Below are positions 25,463-34,152 of a stretch of 64,000 nucleotides of DNA, in pieces; within the stretch, counting starts at the first letter, position 1; every line of letters starts with the position of its first letter. The stretch is from CAYMZZ01 sp046297935 (GTDB lineage Bacteria; Bacteroidota; Bacteroidia; Chitinophagales; Chitinophagaceae), in assembly GCA_046297935.1 (NCBI GenBank), contig JBKBHA010000001.1:779453-843452 (forward strand). The letters are read 5' to 3'. The notes below the pieces were generated by a model. The model ran no database searches and had not been told where the DNA came from. It saw nothing but the letters and a program-made list of their open reading frames with translations. A program made the position numbers and the translations under genes.

Positions 25463-26047
25463 ATGGACAATCAGAATCTTATACTTAATTTTTTGACCTC
25501 AACTTTCATTATTGGCATAGCAACCTATTTCATTCAAAGGCATATAGACAAAAGGTTTAACAAAATTGAAGAATTCCAGAGGACACTTATAACAATTCGG
25601 AAAGAGAAATATGACACTTTGTTGAAAACATTGCAGGAAATTTGGGAAAAATTAATCGAAACCGAATATTTTTTGAGACATGGACTTCCGAAACAAGTCA
25701 TGAAAGCAAATGAAATAAATAGCGGGAAAAAATGGAGTTTTGACACTTCCCCTTTATTTGATATGTTATTGTTTATAGAGAAAAGAAGCATATTGCTTGA
25801 CAAAAATTTAAGCGAAAAAACAATCTCACTTTATGTAAATCATTTTGAGAAAACATGCAATGGTTATGTATTAATCCTAAACGAACATGCAGCAAAAACA
25901 AAAAGTTTAGAAGATGTTAACGCCTTTATTCCAAATTCTTTGGGTGACAACTATAAAAAGGACCTCAAGGAATTAAGAGCCGAGTTTGAGAGACAATCCA
26001 GAGACATTCTATATAACGAAGAAGAGAAGACAAAGCCCAGCTCATAG
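25463..26047 (+). CDS. Small membrane-anchored passenger protein
   Basis: A 194-aa protein with one N-terminal transmembrane helix (residues 8-24, LNFLTSTFIIGIATYFI) followed by a charged, largely helical cytoplasmic part. No family motif is recognised. Such short single-TM coiled proteins are common in cassette arrays and defence islands. It starts 36 bp after attC-like site 1 and ends five bases before the left arm of site 2, so it is one complete cassette in this reading. Function unknown. Confidence 0.6.
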   Translation: MDNQNLILNFLTSTFIIGIATYFIQRHIDKRFNKIEEFQRTLITIRKEKYDTLLKTLQEIWEKLIETEYFLRHGLPKQVMKANEINSGKKWSFDTSPLFDMLLFIEKRSILLDKNLSEKTISLYVNHFEKTCNGYVLILNEHAAKTKSLEDVNAFIPNSLGDNYKKDLKELRAEFERQSRDILYNEEEKTKPSS

Positions 26048-26237
26048 GATTGGGTTTGCCGCTATGCTGGCAGACAAATAAATTCCTCATCTTTTTGTTA
26101 GCTATCAGCAGTGGTTCGGTCAGACGTATTTCTGTTCGGCTTTTGTGCTTATCTTCATCATCAGTAATTTTATTGGGCTTCAGTTCCGGACTGGACCTTA
26201 TAAATTCCAGCACTGAAGCAAACCCTAACCGTTATGC
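26048..26237 (+). repeat. attC-like site 2
   Basis: GGGTTTGCCGCTATGCTGG (26052-26070) pairs with CCAGCACTGAAGCAAACCC (26207-26225), with mismatches only in the middle. GTTATGC (26231-26237) matches GTTRRRY. Its interior (26117-26200) is clearly homologous to 33134-33230. The frame that runs through it from 26050 is a shadow of this repeat. Confidence 0.6.
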
Positions 26238-26277
26238 GCAAGGCTATTGGGAGGGCCACACAATTATAGACAAGCTG

Positions 26278-27093
26278 ATGGACAATAAAACAATTTATAT
26301 AACTCAGTATAATAATCTGAAAGAATTAACAGGTGGTCAAAAACCGTTACTGAATGATTTTTTGAAATTTTGCGGTATTCATAAAAGGAAACTTGAGGAA
26401 GTATTTGGTGGGGACGCTTATACTAAACTCCAGCAAGAGTGTGGCGACAAACCAAATAAACTTGTAATGGAAAGGACTCTTCTCACTCATATCCTTGACC
26501 AGTATGGACAACTTGTGCGTAAGAACCAAAGCCTACCGGTCACAGGAGATTGGATACAAGCAAAATTCAATCCTACCCCCGATGCCATCAATAAAGTTCA
26601 TCGAATTAAATGGGCTGATATGCCGGTCACGTTTATTAAGGAGTATTCTGACAAACCCGAATGGAAAGATGTAACTGAAATTATAAAAAAGAAGAGTGAG
26701 ATTTTACCTTCCGCTAGACCTAATAAGACATTTAATGATATTGTGGAAAAAATTGTTAGCTGGACACCGGACAGAAAAAGAATTATTGAAGAAGGTTACA
26801 AAATTGAGTTGCGAAGTTATCTTGGCAAATACTTTAATATTGAAGAAGAAGTTGGAGAAAGCAACCCAGACTTATTAATAAACAAAAAGTACCCTATAGA
26901 AGTCAAACGAGACCCATCTCAGTCAGAGTATGACAGACTTCTTGGACAAATGATTCGACACAATAAACTTTATGGAAGTGCAATAGCTATTGTAACAAAT
27001 ATTTCAAGCCAAGACAGGTTTAAAAAATTTCAAAAAATGTTTGTTGAGATTCACGATAAACTTGGAATGACAGCTGAACTATTACATAAATAG
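26278..27093 (+). CDS. Passenger protein with PD-(D/E)XK nuclease motif
   Basis: A 271-aa protein starting at ATG 26278, 40 bp past the GTTATGC of site 2. The longer open frame to 26050 only translates the repeat. The C-terminal part carries a good PD-(D/E)XK signature: Glu177 in YKIELRSYLG, then NPDLLINKKYPIEVKRD with Asp198, Glu208 and Lys210, followed by a helix YDRLLGQMIRHNKLYG. This fits restriction-endonuclease-like folds. The N-terminal 150 residues are unrecognised and may bind DNA or a partner. No methyltransferase is adjacent, so it is not a standard restriction system. It ends five bases before attC-like site 3. Confidence 0.65.
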   Translation: MDNKTIYITQYNNLKELTGGQKPLLNDFLKFCGIHKRKLEEVFGGDAYTKLQQECGDKPNKLVMERTLLTHILDQYGQLVRKNQSLPVTGDWIQAKFNPTPDAINKVHRIKWADMPVTFIKEYSDKPEWKDVTEIIKKKSEILPSARPNKTFNDIVEKIVSWTPDRKRIIEEGYKIELRSYLGKYFNIEEEVGESNPDLLINKKYPIEVKRDPSQSEYDRLLGQMIRHNKLYGSAIAIVTNISSQDRFKKFQKMFVEIHDKLGMTAELLHK

Positions 27094-27097
27094 CGAA

Positions 27098-27133
27098 GGC
27101 TACCGCCACATGACCAAGCCGTAGCCGTTGTGC
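27098..27133 (+). repeat. attC-like site 3 (short)
   Basis: GGCTAC (27098-27103) and GTAGCC (27121-27126) form a 6-bp stem with a 17-nt loop, followed at once by GTTGTGC (27127-27133), a GTTRRRY match. It is much shorter than sites 1 and 2 but has the same position relative to its gene. The rest of the gap to 27303 shows nothing. Confidence 0.45.
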
Positions 27134-27303
27134 GTCATAGTAGATAAATACCCTTAAATAAATAGAGCAAGGTGAAATAAGAAATGAAGAAATAATTTAT
27201 AACTCTATTTATATTCCCCTACTATGTTTTAGCACAGCAACCAGGTTAGATTTCCTTGATGCTTTATTGCAAAACAAGTTGTTGACTAAAATATAATAGC
27301 ATA

Positions 27304-28944
27304 CTATTTATGACTGCCCCCTAATGTTGCTTTTAACTGCTTATTAGAATATTTGCCCTTTTGCTCATTCACGCTTAGCAGCCATTGCATATACATTTTC
27401 TCCGGCATTTCTCTATATCCTAGGTCCAACAATTTAATGTAAAGTTGTTCAATTTCGTTATAGGTCGCTTTGGCCGTATCGCTTTTTTGTGCCGTTTGTC
27501 TTTCATAGAGCCGCTTCAATGTTTCGGCCTTGAGTAAAAGAGCTTGAACGTTGACAGGATGATGCTGCAATACGAGATCGCAGCATTTCAATATAAAGCC
27601 GTCTTCGTAATTCTTCGCTTGAAATTCATATCCCTTCGCCAAATCCAATACACATAAGGCTATAGCCTGACGATTGCTTAGCGTGTCCATATAAATACCA
27701 TTTTGTATGGCTTTGATCGGGATATATCCCGATGTAGTGATCCAGGCGTCTATCCGGCAATCACCGCTTGTCAATTCAGTATTATACCAGCCGATTTTCT
27801 TGCTGCGGTTTTTAATATACATATGGTTAGGTGCAAGTGATAGCCAGCAGGTAGCATCTAATTCATCCGCCAGAATTTTATAGAGATATGGTAAAGAATG
27901 ACAGTTGCCTCGTTGAGAAATCAACAGCTTTGAAACAAACATATTCGCCCATTGCTCTCGCCGGAAAAAATCATTGAAATCATAGGACAGCGGCAAATGA
28001 TAATATTTCTGTCCATCTTTATCAAACGTTTCAATGGTATCCTTCAAGACCGTGTAAATCGCAAGATTATTTAGTAAATCATCACTGTCTTTGTATGGGT
28101 AATCTTTCAGACGGCTTGCTCTTTTCCATTCTTTACAGAGTAAAGCAAGACCCTCTATCAAACTTCGTAAATCGGCAACGGGCAGCTTATCGGCAAAAAA
28201 AACGCTTTCTGTTAGGAAAACGCTTTCTTTAAAACTTCCGTTGCCTTCAAGATTATCCTTTAGTCGCTCATAGGCTTGCTGATAAAGGTTACGACTTATC
28301 TGCCCATTATTAAGCGGATCTTTTTGAATTATCCTTACTTCTTCTCTCTTCTTTTTATCAACCTTCATTTCAAAGTCCGGTAGCTTGGCTTGAATATAAA
28401 TCTGCATGTAAATTTTAAGCCCAGTACAATCCAAAAAAGTTCCATATAAGGAGGGGTTGAGAACCAGCTCAAAAAGCTGTTTGTCTATATCATCCATCGC
28501 CGCACGCTTTTCCGGCCGTTGAAGGTCAACTCTGATAGGCGGCTCTTTACTGGATGGATGAAATAGCGTGTTCCTGCCGAAATCCCCTCTCAATAAAAAA
28601 ACAGCATCTTCTCCAATTTTGATCGCACCATAGTAATCAAAATAATCCGATTTACTTACCCTAACTGGCCAAAGATCAAGTGAAATATAATCCTGACGAT
28701 AATATGCCTCTAAAGAATAAAACTTTGTTCCGATCTGATCTCCGAAATAGTCTGCATTATTATCTTTCTGGGCAATGTCACTAAGAAGATTGTTCAGACA
28801 AGAATCTATCTGAAATAAAGGCAACTCGTTGGAATAATAAATAATACCATCTTTGGTTTTCGTCATGCCTTTGGATGACGTATCTGTCTGCCCAAACACT
28901 TTAAAGGTTGACAAAATATAGAATATAAAAAGGATATACTTCAT
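27304..28944 (-). CDS. Exported protein with transglutaminase-like Cys-His site
   Basis: A 546-aa protein from ATG 28944, opening with a signal peptide MKYILFIFYILSTFKVFGQ. An in-frame start 39 codons earlier would bury the signal. The middle has RGNCHSLPYLYKILADELDA and, 20 residues on, PNHMYIKNRSKKIGWYNTEL, a Cys/His pair spaced as in transglutaminase-like peptidase folds; a later Asp in GDCRIDAW could complete a triad. The C-terminal 120 residues look like helical TPR-type repeats. It lies downstream of the LytS/LytTR genes on the same strand after a 323-bp gap. A role as periplasmic peptidase or surface protein is inferred only. Confidence 0.6.
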   Translation of the reverse strand: MKYILFIFYILSTFKVFGQTDTSSKGMTKTKDGIIYYSNELPLFQIDSCLNNLLSDIAQKDNNADYFGDQIGTKFYSLEAYYRQDYISLDLWPVRVSKSDYFDYYGAIKIGEDAVFLLRGDFGRNTLFHPSSKEPPIRVDLQRPEKRAAMDDIDKQLFELVLNPSLYGTFLDCTGLKIYMQIYIQAKLPDFEMKVDKKKREEVRIIQKDPLNNGQISRNLYQQAYERLKDNLEGNGSFKESVFLTESVFFADKLPVADLRSLIEGLALLCKEWKRASRLKDYPYKDSDDLLNNLAIYTVLKDTIETFDKDGQKYYHLPLSYDFNDFFRREQWANMFVSKLLISQRGNCHSLPYLYKILADELDATCWLSLAPNHMYIKNRSKKIGWYNTELTSGDCRIDAWITTSGYIPIKAIQNGIYMDTLSNRQAIALCVLDLAKGYEFQAKNYEDGFILKCCDLVLQHHPVNVQALLLKAETLKRLYERQTAQKSDTAKATYNEIEQLYIKLLDLGYREMPEKMYMQWLLSVNEQKGKYSNKQLKATLGGSHK

Positions 28945-29267
28945 GCCATGAATGAAACTGATCGGCCAGCGGATCAATGCTGTTCCACCTACTAAAGATG
29001 AATTATCTGAGTAAATTCCATAAATCCTATCGGTGTCCAGCAATCGAACGACTTTGCTCATCAGGATAGATGGGGTTTAATATTCAAAAAACCTAATAAA
29101 ATGTAGTAATGTCATTTTGTCTGGTATTTAAATATCTCACTATTAGTCTTTAAGATGAAGATGCCGGACATGACAAAATTACTCTCTTAAATCCCATTCG
29201 CTGTTCAGGAAGACTTCGCCTTATTTTTAAGCAGTCTACTTCAGAAAGCTATACTGCCCCGGCAAAA
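28945..29267. other. 323-bp gap before the LytTR regulator gene end
   Basis: No coding frame is convincing. GTAATGTCATTTTGTC (29106-29121) has an approximate inverted partner GACATGACAAAATTAC near 29166-29181. It may be a terminator or regulator site for the gene at 28944. Confidence 0.3.
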
Positions 29268-29981
29268 CTATATCTGCCTCCCCTTTATTTTATTCAAAAA
29301 ACTCTCCTTGTAATTTCCTCCTATCGGGATAGGTCTGGTGTCTTTTTTCATTAAGATCTCGTTGTTCTGAACCGCTTGTATGTATTTGATGGAAACAATG
29401 AATGACTTATGTACCCTCACAAAGCCACATGTAGGAAGCCGGTCTTCCAGCTCCTTTAAGGTCATATAAGCTAATATTTTCCGGGGCGGGCAAAAGAATG
29501 AAACATAATTATTCATGGCTTGTATGTACACAATATCATCAATGTCTATCTTTTGCAACTTGCCCCTGTCACCTTGCTTTACTAAAATGTAGTCATCCTT
29601 TATGGCCTCTACCGGAGTGGTGCGCCCGGTAATAGCATCACTTACTTTTTGCACAGCAATTTTGAACCGGGGAAACTCAATAGGTTTAACCAAATAATCT
29701 ACAGCATTCAACTCATAACTCTGTACTGCATATTCAAAGTAAGCAGTACAAAAGACGATCCTGGTAGTTTTACCAACAGCTTTTGCCAATTCAATACCAT
29801 CCATTTGCCCCATCTGAATGTCAAGAAAAACTACATCAGGTTTTTCCGTTCTGATCATTTCAATACCGGTCAACGGGTCATTGGTCGTACCAATAAGTCT
29901 TAATTCGGGCAGACGTTTAATACATCTTTCTATTACCGCAATGGCAGGTTTTTCGTCATCAATAATTACACAGCGTATCAT
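29268..29981 (-). CDS. LytTR-family response regulator
   Basis: A 237-aa regulator with a receiver domain (acidic DDE at residues 8-10, phospho-acceptor Asp54 in VFLDIQMGQMDG, Lys in DYLVKPIEF) and a C-terminal LytTR DNA-binding domain (DYILVKQGDRGKLQKIDIDDIVYIQA, later FVRVHKSFIVSIKYIQAV). LytTR proteins bind direct repeats as dimers. It lies 3 bp after the LytS-type kinase, its evident partner. Together with the acyltransferase-like and precursor genes upstream it forms a four-gene minus-strand group, so it may control production of the peptide. Confidence 0.95.
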   Translation of the reverse strand: MIRCVIIDDEKPAIAVIERCIKRLPELRLIGTTNDPLTGIEMIRTEKPDVVFLDIQMGQMDGIELAKAVGKTTRIVFCTAYFEYAVQSYELNAVDYLVKPIEFPRFKIAVQKVSDAITGRTTPVEAIKDDYILVKQGDRGKLQKIDIDDIVYIQAMNNYVSFFCPPRKILAYMTLKELEDRLPTCGFVRVHKSFIVSIKYIQAVQNNEILMKKDTRPIPIGGNYKESFLNKIKGRQI

Positions 29982-29984
29982 AGG

Positions 29985-31076
29985 TTAGTTGTTAATGGTT
30001 AATTCGGTTAAGTAAAACCCGTTCTTGTTATTGAAAATGATAGAATGTCTGTCTTTAAAAAGAACATCAAGCCTTTTCTGGAGGTTCGTAATTCCTACGC
30101 TATGTGAGGTATCATTTAGACTTTTAAGCTGTATTTTATTTCTGCACGAGAAATAAATATATTTCGGCCGCAGGTTCAGTCTTATTACAAGAGGGTGCGA
30201 AGGATTTGTGAAATCTCCGTACTTAAAAGCGTTCTCCACGATCGTAATAAGAGAAAGCGGCGGCAGCATCTGGTTGTCAATTTCGCCTTCCATTTGGAAA
30301 TCCACGGCTTCGCTTCCTTCATACCTGATTTCGTTTATCTCGATTAACCTTCGCAGATTCTTTAGCTCTTTTTCAAGAGGTACTAAGTCCATTTCCTCGC
30401 TTATATTATCGAAGCAGTATCGCATCATGTTGGAGAGCTTGGAAATATTGGAAGCAAGTGTTTCTGAATATTCCTGCGCATGGGAGTAAAGAGTATTTAA
30501 TGTATTGTGAAGGAAATGAGGATTTACCTGTGTCCTGAGAAAAGCATATTCAATTTGCAGCTTTTCTTTTTGTGCCTTTAACTCCTTCTCTTTCAGCCGG
30601 GCATTTTCCAGTTCCCGTTTATACTTCTCTTCCTGCAGATCTCTTAAAGCACGTTCTTTATTGAACAGGCCATTTACCACAAAGTACAGTAAAGCATAAG
30701 AATAGTATTGTATGTAGCCCAATACCGCATATTTTAAAAACTCCCTTATTTCCGATGAAGTATAAAGCTTAATATTTGCGGACGGCAACGCCTTATACAT
30801 ATAAGTGTAAGCCAGCAAGCATAAAACAACGAAAGTACCTATGAACGATATCACGCTAAGGAGTGGACCCATTTTTCTATACCTGTTCAGCCAGAACACG
30901 CTTATATAGAACAGAAGACAAAAAGGTAGCATAAAAAGAACGGCACGGCTAATCGTTACCGTAGGGTCAGAGAGTTTGTTGGCAATGAACAGAAAGCTGA
31001 TGTAAACAATCCACACCGCAGTATGGATAGCAATTATCCAAAACTTCTTATTCGCCCCAGGCAGAAAGGAATACAT
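29985..31076 (-). CDS. LytS-type sensor histidine kinase
   Basis: A 363-aa kinase with four transmembrane helices in residues 1-145, a Lys/Glu-rich coiled coil (about 150-185), and the His_kinase domain motif FLRTQVNPHFLHNTLNTLYSH containing the phospho-acceptor His. The ATPase part shows LPPLSLITIVENAFKYG (N box) and SVGITNLQKRLDVLF. The short four-helix sensor is typical of quorum- or peptide-responsive LytS kinases in Bacteroidota, but no ligand can be named. It is placed 30 bp after the acyltransferase-like gene and 3 bp before the LytTR gene. Confidence 0.93.
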   Translation of the reverse strand: MYSFLPGANKKFWIIAIHTAVWIVYISFLFIANKLSDPTVTISRAVLFMLPFCLLFYISVFWLNRYRKMGPLLSVISFIGTFVVLCLLAYTYMYKALPSANIKLYTSSEIREFLKYAVLGYIQYYSYALLYFVVNGLFNKERALRDLQEEKYKRELENARLKEKELKAQKEKLQIEYAFLRTQVNPHFLHNTLNTLYSHAQEYSETLASNISKLSNMMRYCFDNISEEMDLVPLEKELKNLRRLIEINEIRYEGSEAVDFQMEGEIDNQMLPPLSLITIVENAFKYGDFTNPSHPLVIRLNLRPKYIYFSCRNKIQLKSLNDTSHSVGITNLQKRLDVLFKDRHSIIFNNKNGFYLTELTINN

Positions 31077-31106
31077 AGCTAAAGATTTATTGATTATTGG
31101 GATATT

Positions 31107-32234
31107 TTAAAGATAATGTAATACATGATTCTCTTCAAGTTCCTGTAACGTTGCCATCTTTATGTTGTCTACTGCAATCGGCTGCACGATGCTTTGCCCT
31201 AATATCTCAAAAAGTGATTCCTCAATAGGATATGATTTATAGCTGTTTTTCTGAAAAAGAAAGCCTTTGCTGTTTATCTTGAATATGCCGTAATCTTTCA
31301 GGTTAAAGCGAACAAACTGGCCGCTGGTTTCACCTCTTGATGGTTTTACCGGAGTGGAAATATTCGCCACTTTATGTAAATACAGCCATGCTTCCCATTG
31401 TTCGGGGTATTGGCGTATAATATCCGCTGCTATATCATAGAGCTGATGTGTTACCTGACGGGAGAAACTATCTCTGTCTTCATGAGGATCGGGCGCAATA
31501 GGGTCATAAAATCGTAACCGGATGTCATTCCACCCACGCCGGTAATTGATGACGGGGATAATTGGTACATTGGCAGCATGAGCGAGGAAACCGATGCCCT
31601 TACGGGCAAATAGCTGCTGGCGCAGAAAACTCACTATGCAGCTATTCTCATTTTTAGCGGTTTGATTGCCTGCCCCTGAATTTCCGTCCATATAGAGTAA
31701 CAGGCTCTTACCGCTTTTTAACTCACGTAACATTCGTAATCCACTTTTAGGATGTTCAGCGTCTATAATAGTAAAGCCCGTATTGTTATCCCCCACAGCC
31801 AGCGAATTATAAATCGAAATATAATCCTCACCTTCCGCAGCCATAATCGAATTACCAATTGCAAGAGCAAAGGGAACCTTGTTTTGAACAAGGAATGAGT
31901 TGATAATACGATAAGACCCTGTATGAAACGTGCAGATAATGGCCGGATTGTTTCTTAATGCATTAAGATTGCCTATCGATAGGTTTTCGGTTCTAAGATA
32001 ACTGAGTGCTGCTGCCGACCCTTGCTCCAATTTACTTAGCTGTTTATGAACTAAAAGCTGCATGAATAATTTCATGTGTATATTGCTGTCTATCTCCGGC
32101 AGAAAGTTCAGAAGGTTTGCGCTGACAAGGGTGTACTGGCCATAAAGGAACTCATTGCCTTTTATCTCTTCTTCATTAAGATATTGCCGGATCAGGTTAT
32201 CTCGTTTTTTAGTATAATCAATGGTGGTACTCAT
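31107..32234 (-). CDS. LPLAT/HtrB-like acyltransferase with extra C-terminal domain
   Basis: A 375-aa protein resembling lysophospholipid/lauroyl acyltransferases. Residues 95-265 hold the fold: AIICTFHTGSYRIINSFL, a KSLLLYMDGNSGAGN segment, and RKGIGFLAHAANVPIIPVI. In place of the catalytic Hx4(D/E) it has His104 followed by Arg109, so the acidic member is missing. The last 65 residues (about 310-375) form a separate small domain ending LEENHVLHYL, similar in style to PqqD/RRE leader-binding domains (inference). The gene lies 61 bp after a 47-aa precursor-like gene and 30 bp before the kinase. A fatty-acylating or otherwise modified peptide system is a possible role. Confidence 0.65.
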   Translation of the reverse strand: MSTTIDYTKKRDNLIRQYLNEEEIKGNEFLYGQYTLVSANLLNFLPEIDSNIHMKLFMQLLVHKQLSKLEQGSAAALSYLRTENLSIGNLNALRNNPAIICTFHTGSYRIINSFLVQNKVPFALAIGNSIMAAEGEDYISIYNSLAVGDNNTGFTIIDAEHPKSGLRMLRELKSGKSLLLYMDGNSGAGNQTAKNENSCIVSFLRQQLFARKGIGFLAHAANVPIIPVINYRRGWNDIRLRFYDPIAPDPHEDRDSFSRQVTHQLYDIAADIIRQYPEQWEAWLYLHKVANISTPVKPSRGETSGQFVRFNLKDYGIFKINSKGFLFQKNSYKSYPIEESLFEILGQSIVQPIAVDNIKMATLQELEENHVLHYL

Positions 32235-32295
32235 GTGAGGATATTATAGGGTTACGTTAATAAAAAAGGAACCTGTTACAGTTCCTCATTGCCTT

Positions 32296-32439
32296 TTACT
32301 TACCCGGTGGCATGGGTGGCTGGGTGTCAAAACAACAGCCAATGTCAAAGAAAGAAAGGATGCCCGATACCAGTCTGTAGCGGCTTTCCATCTGTTCAAT
32401 ACTTAATGCATTGGAGAGAATTTTTTGTGATACGTCCAT
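32296..32439 (-). CDS. RiPP-like precursor peptide, 47 aa
   Basis: A short gene with ATG at 32439 and TAA at 32296-32298. The N-terminal half contains NALSIEQMESRYRLVSG, which matches the LSxEQM leader pattern of Bacteroidota double-glycine-type natural-product precursors, with SG at residues 25-26 as a possible processing point. The remainder has a hydrophobic ILSFFDIG, two adjacent cysteines (35 and 36) and ends FDTQPPMPPGK, rich in proline. It precedes the acyltransferase-like gene by 61 bp on the same strand. A 5-bp hairpin, CCTGCGTGTGCAGG, lies at 32462-32475 upstream. It is too short for most automatic gene calls. Confidence 0.6.
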   Translation of the reverse strand: MDVSQKILSNALSIEQMESRYRLVSGILSFFDIGCCFDTQPPMPPGK

Positions 32440-33133
32440 AAAGAATGTTTTGGTTACTAAATCCTGCGTGTGCAGGTTATTATTCCAAACTTCTTATCAT
32501 GGCCGTGGCTTCACAAACCTTTTATGTCAACCATTGGTTTGGCTTGGTGAACAAGCCGACAACTGATGTGAAATTTTTTAACATACCCACCGGCATGGTA
32601 ATAATAAGAACTGTTAGCTGGACGATCTGTAGGAGGATTTGCAAGAAGGTTGGTCTAACACATATCTCTACCAAATACGAATACCAGCTTTAAAATTGTG
32701 TTGGTTAAAAAAGTGCAGCAGTACAACGGTGAGTGTTATGAAGACCTGATAATTGGAGAATATCAATACATCGTAAATGGAGTAGAAAAGGTTAATACTC
32801 TTTCAAAATTGATACACTTTATCTGATTAGAAGAGCCATAGTATTGATGGGAATAGCGCTATGAATACTAATGATAGAATGTGGAAATGCCCGGAATGTA
32901 GTGCGAAAAAAAGGCAAATGGCCAGCATAAAGGATGTATCTATCAGTCTCTTCGCCCGTATTTATATGCGCCGTATAGTTAAAAATGGGCAGAAAATAAT
33001 GAAAGTGAAAATATGGAATCCAACGCCGGAACCTTATATCGAAGGGCATACCCCACCGCCTGCATTTTCATTTGGGGTTGTTCACTTTAAAAAGCAGTAA
33101 CTAAATGTTAAGAAAGTCAATTGTCTTACCGGT
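32440..33133. other. Intergenic region with gene remnants
   Basis: No complete recognised gene. The plus-strand frame 32701-32823 reads VKKVQQYNGECYEDLIIGEY and on to a stop; it has coding character but no good start, so it is probably a fragment. A frame at 32445-32693 has no support. The region holds the start of the precursor gene's leader at its left edge. Confidence 0.35.
32861..33100 (+). CDS. Possible small protein, 79 aa
   Basis: An ATG-started 79-codon frame. The N-terminus has MWKCPECSAKK, a single CxxC that could be half of a zinc ribbon, and the C-terminal part reads KVKIWNPTPEPYIEGHTPPP. No family is recognised. It sits just before an attC-like remnant, so it may be a cassette gene or a fragment. 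It could equally be non-coding. Confidence 0.3.
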   Translation: MNTNDRMWKCPECSAKKRQMASIKDVSISLFARIYMRRIVKNGQKIMKVKIWNPTPEPYIEGHTPPPAFSFGVVHFKKQ

Positions 33134-33260
33134 TTGGGGTCGGACGGAATACTATTAGGCATTTGTTCATATCTTCATTATCAATAATTCTTATCGGGCT
33201 TCGATCCAGGTTGGGCATTATATATGCCCGAACAGCACCAGGCCCTGAATATTGTAAGCA
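33134..33260 (+). repeat. attC-like remnant 4
   Basis: Aligns along most of its length with the interior and right end of attC-like site 2 (26117-26237), including TATCTTCATNATCA, GGGCTTC, CAGCAC and CCCT. The GTTATGC end is replaced by TTGTAAGC, and the left arm is not found, so it looks degenerate. An open frame from 33224 starts inside it and is not the true gene start. Confidence 0.55.
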
Positions 33261-33274
33261 ATTTGACAGACCCA

Positions 33275-34078
33275 ATGGCAAGTAAAATCTTCGACCCAAT
33301 CGACAGCGGAACCTTAGAAGGCATAGCTAAAATAATAGCACACACAGACTATGGATTGACAGGAACCGAACTTTCAAAATTCATACCCGAAGCTGGGCTA
33401 ATTGACCTTGATGCAACTAACACAAAATGGAAAAGACTTTACAACAGCTTTGTAGACTTTCAAAATAGGACCCAAACTGCTAATCATATACTGAAGTTTA
33501 TAAACATAACGATGAAGCCTTCTCGTTTTATTGGACAAAATGAAAAGTTTGAATTTGTTAGAGGAGAATTGAACAAAAGGCTTTCATTCATTGGGCTTCT
33601 TTTAAATGAATCCGCTATTTTCAATCCTGTTGAAAAAACTAAAACAATTTCGGAAGCTGAATTAAGGGTTAACCGCTTTAAGTCAAAACTTGAGAGTAGA
33701 AATATCCACTTCAAAATATACAGTTATTGTAACGCAGAGTTAATCAGCGAGAATTATTTTCATTCAGTATTTGAAGCGGTCAAAAGCATAGCGGAAGAGA
33801 TAAGACTAAAAACAAATTTGACATCGGACGGATCAGAACTAATAGAGCAAGCCCTATCTGTTAACAATCCCCTATTAAAAATAAATAACTTAAATACCGA
33901 AACTGAAAAGAGTGAACAGAAAGGTTTTGCCAATTTGATAAAAGGAGTATTTGGAATGTTTAGAAATACAACGGCACATTCACCGAAAATTGTTTGGAAT
34001 ATTACAGAAGATGAAGCATTAGACATTATGACAACAATTTCGCTAATACACAAAAAGATTGAAAAAAACTGCTTATAA
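33275..34078 (+). CDS. TIGR02391 (Ymh) family protein
   Basis: A 267-aa protein from ATG 33275. The C-terminal signature KGFANLIKGVFGMFRNTTAHSPKIVW, followed by DEALDIMTTISLIHKKIE, is characteristic of the TIGR02391/Ymh family, which is found in mobile and defence regions and shares features with Abi-type HEPN-like proteins (the RNTTAH motif resembles Rx4-6H). RNase activity is a possibility, not demonstrated. The earlier in-frame start at 33224 lies in repeat sequence. It follows attC-like remnant 4 and has no partner gene adjacent, as expected of a passenger. Confidence 0.8.
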   Translation: MASKIFDPIDSGTLEGIAKIIAHTDYGLTGTELSKFIPEAGLIDLDATNTKWKRLYNSFVDFQNRTQTANHILKFINITMKPSRFIGQNEKFEFVRGELNKRLSFIGLLLNESAIFNPVEKTKTISEAELRVNRFKSKLESRNIHFKIYSYCNAELISENYFHSVFEAVKSIAEEIRLKTNLTSDGSELIEQALSVNNPLLKINNLNTETEKSEQKGFANLIKGVFGMFRNTTAHSPKIVWNITEDEALDIMTTISLIHKKIEKNCL

Positions 34079-34152
34079 CATTGGATTTTGGGCAGTCTTT
34101 CGGCACACGACTAACTTCACATTTTTGAATTTATCTAATTGAAAAAATAATT

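Noticed and set aside
32445..32693. Plus-strand 82-codon frame next to the peptide precursor
   Set aside because: No family resemblance, and it overlaps the likely control region of the precursor gene.
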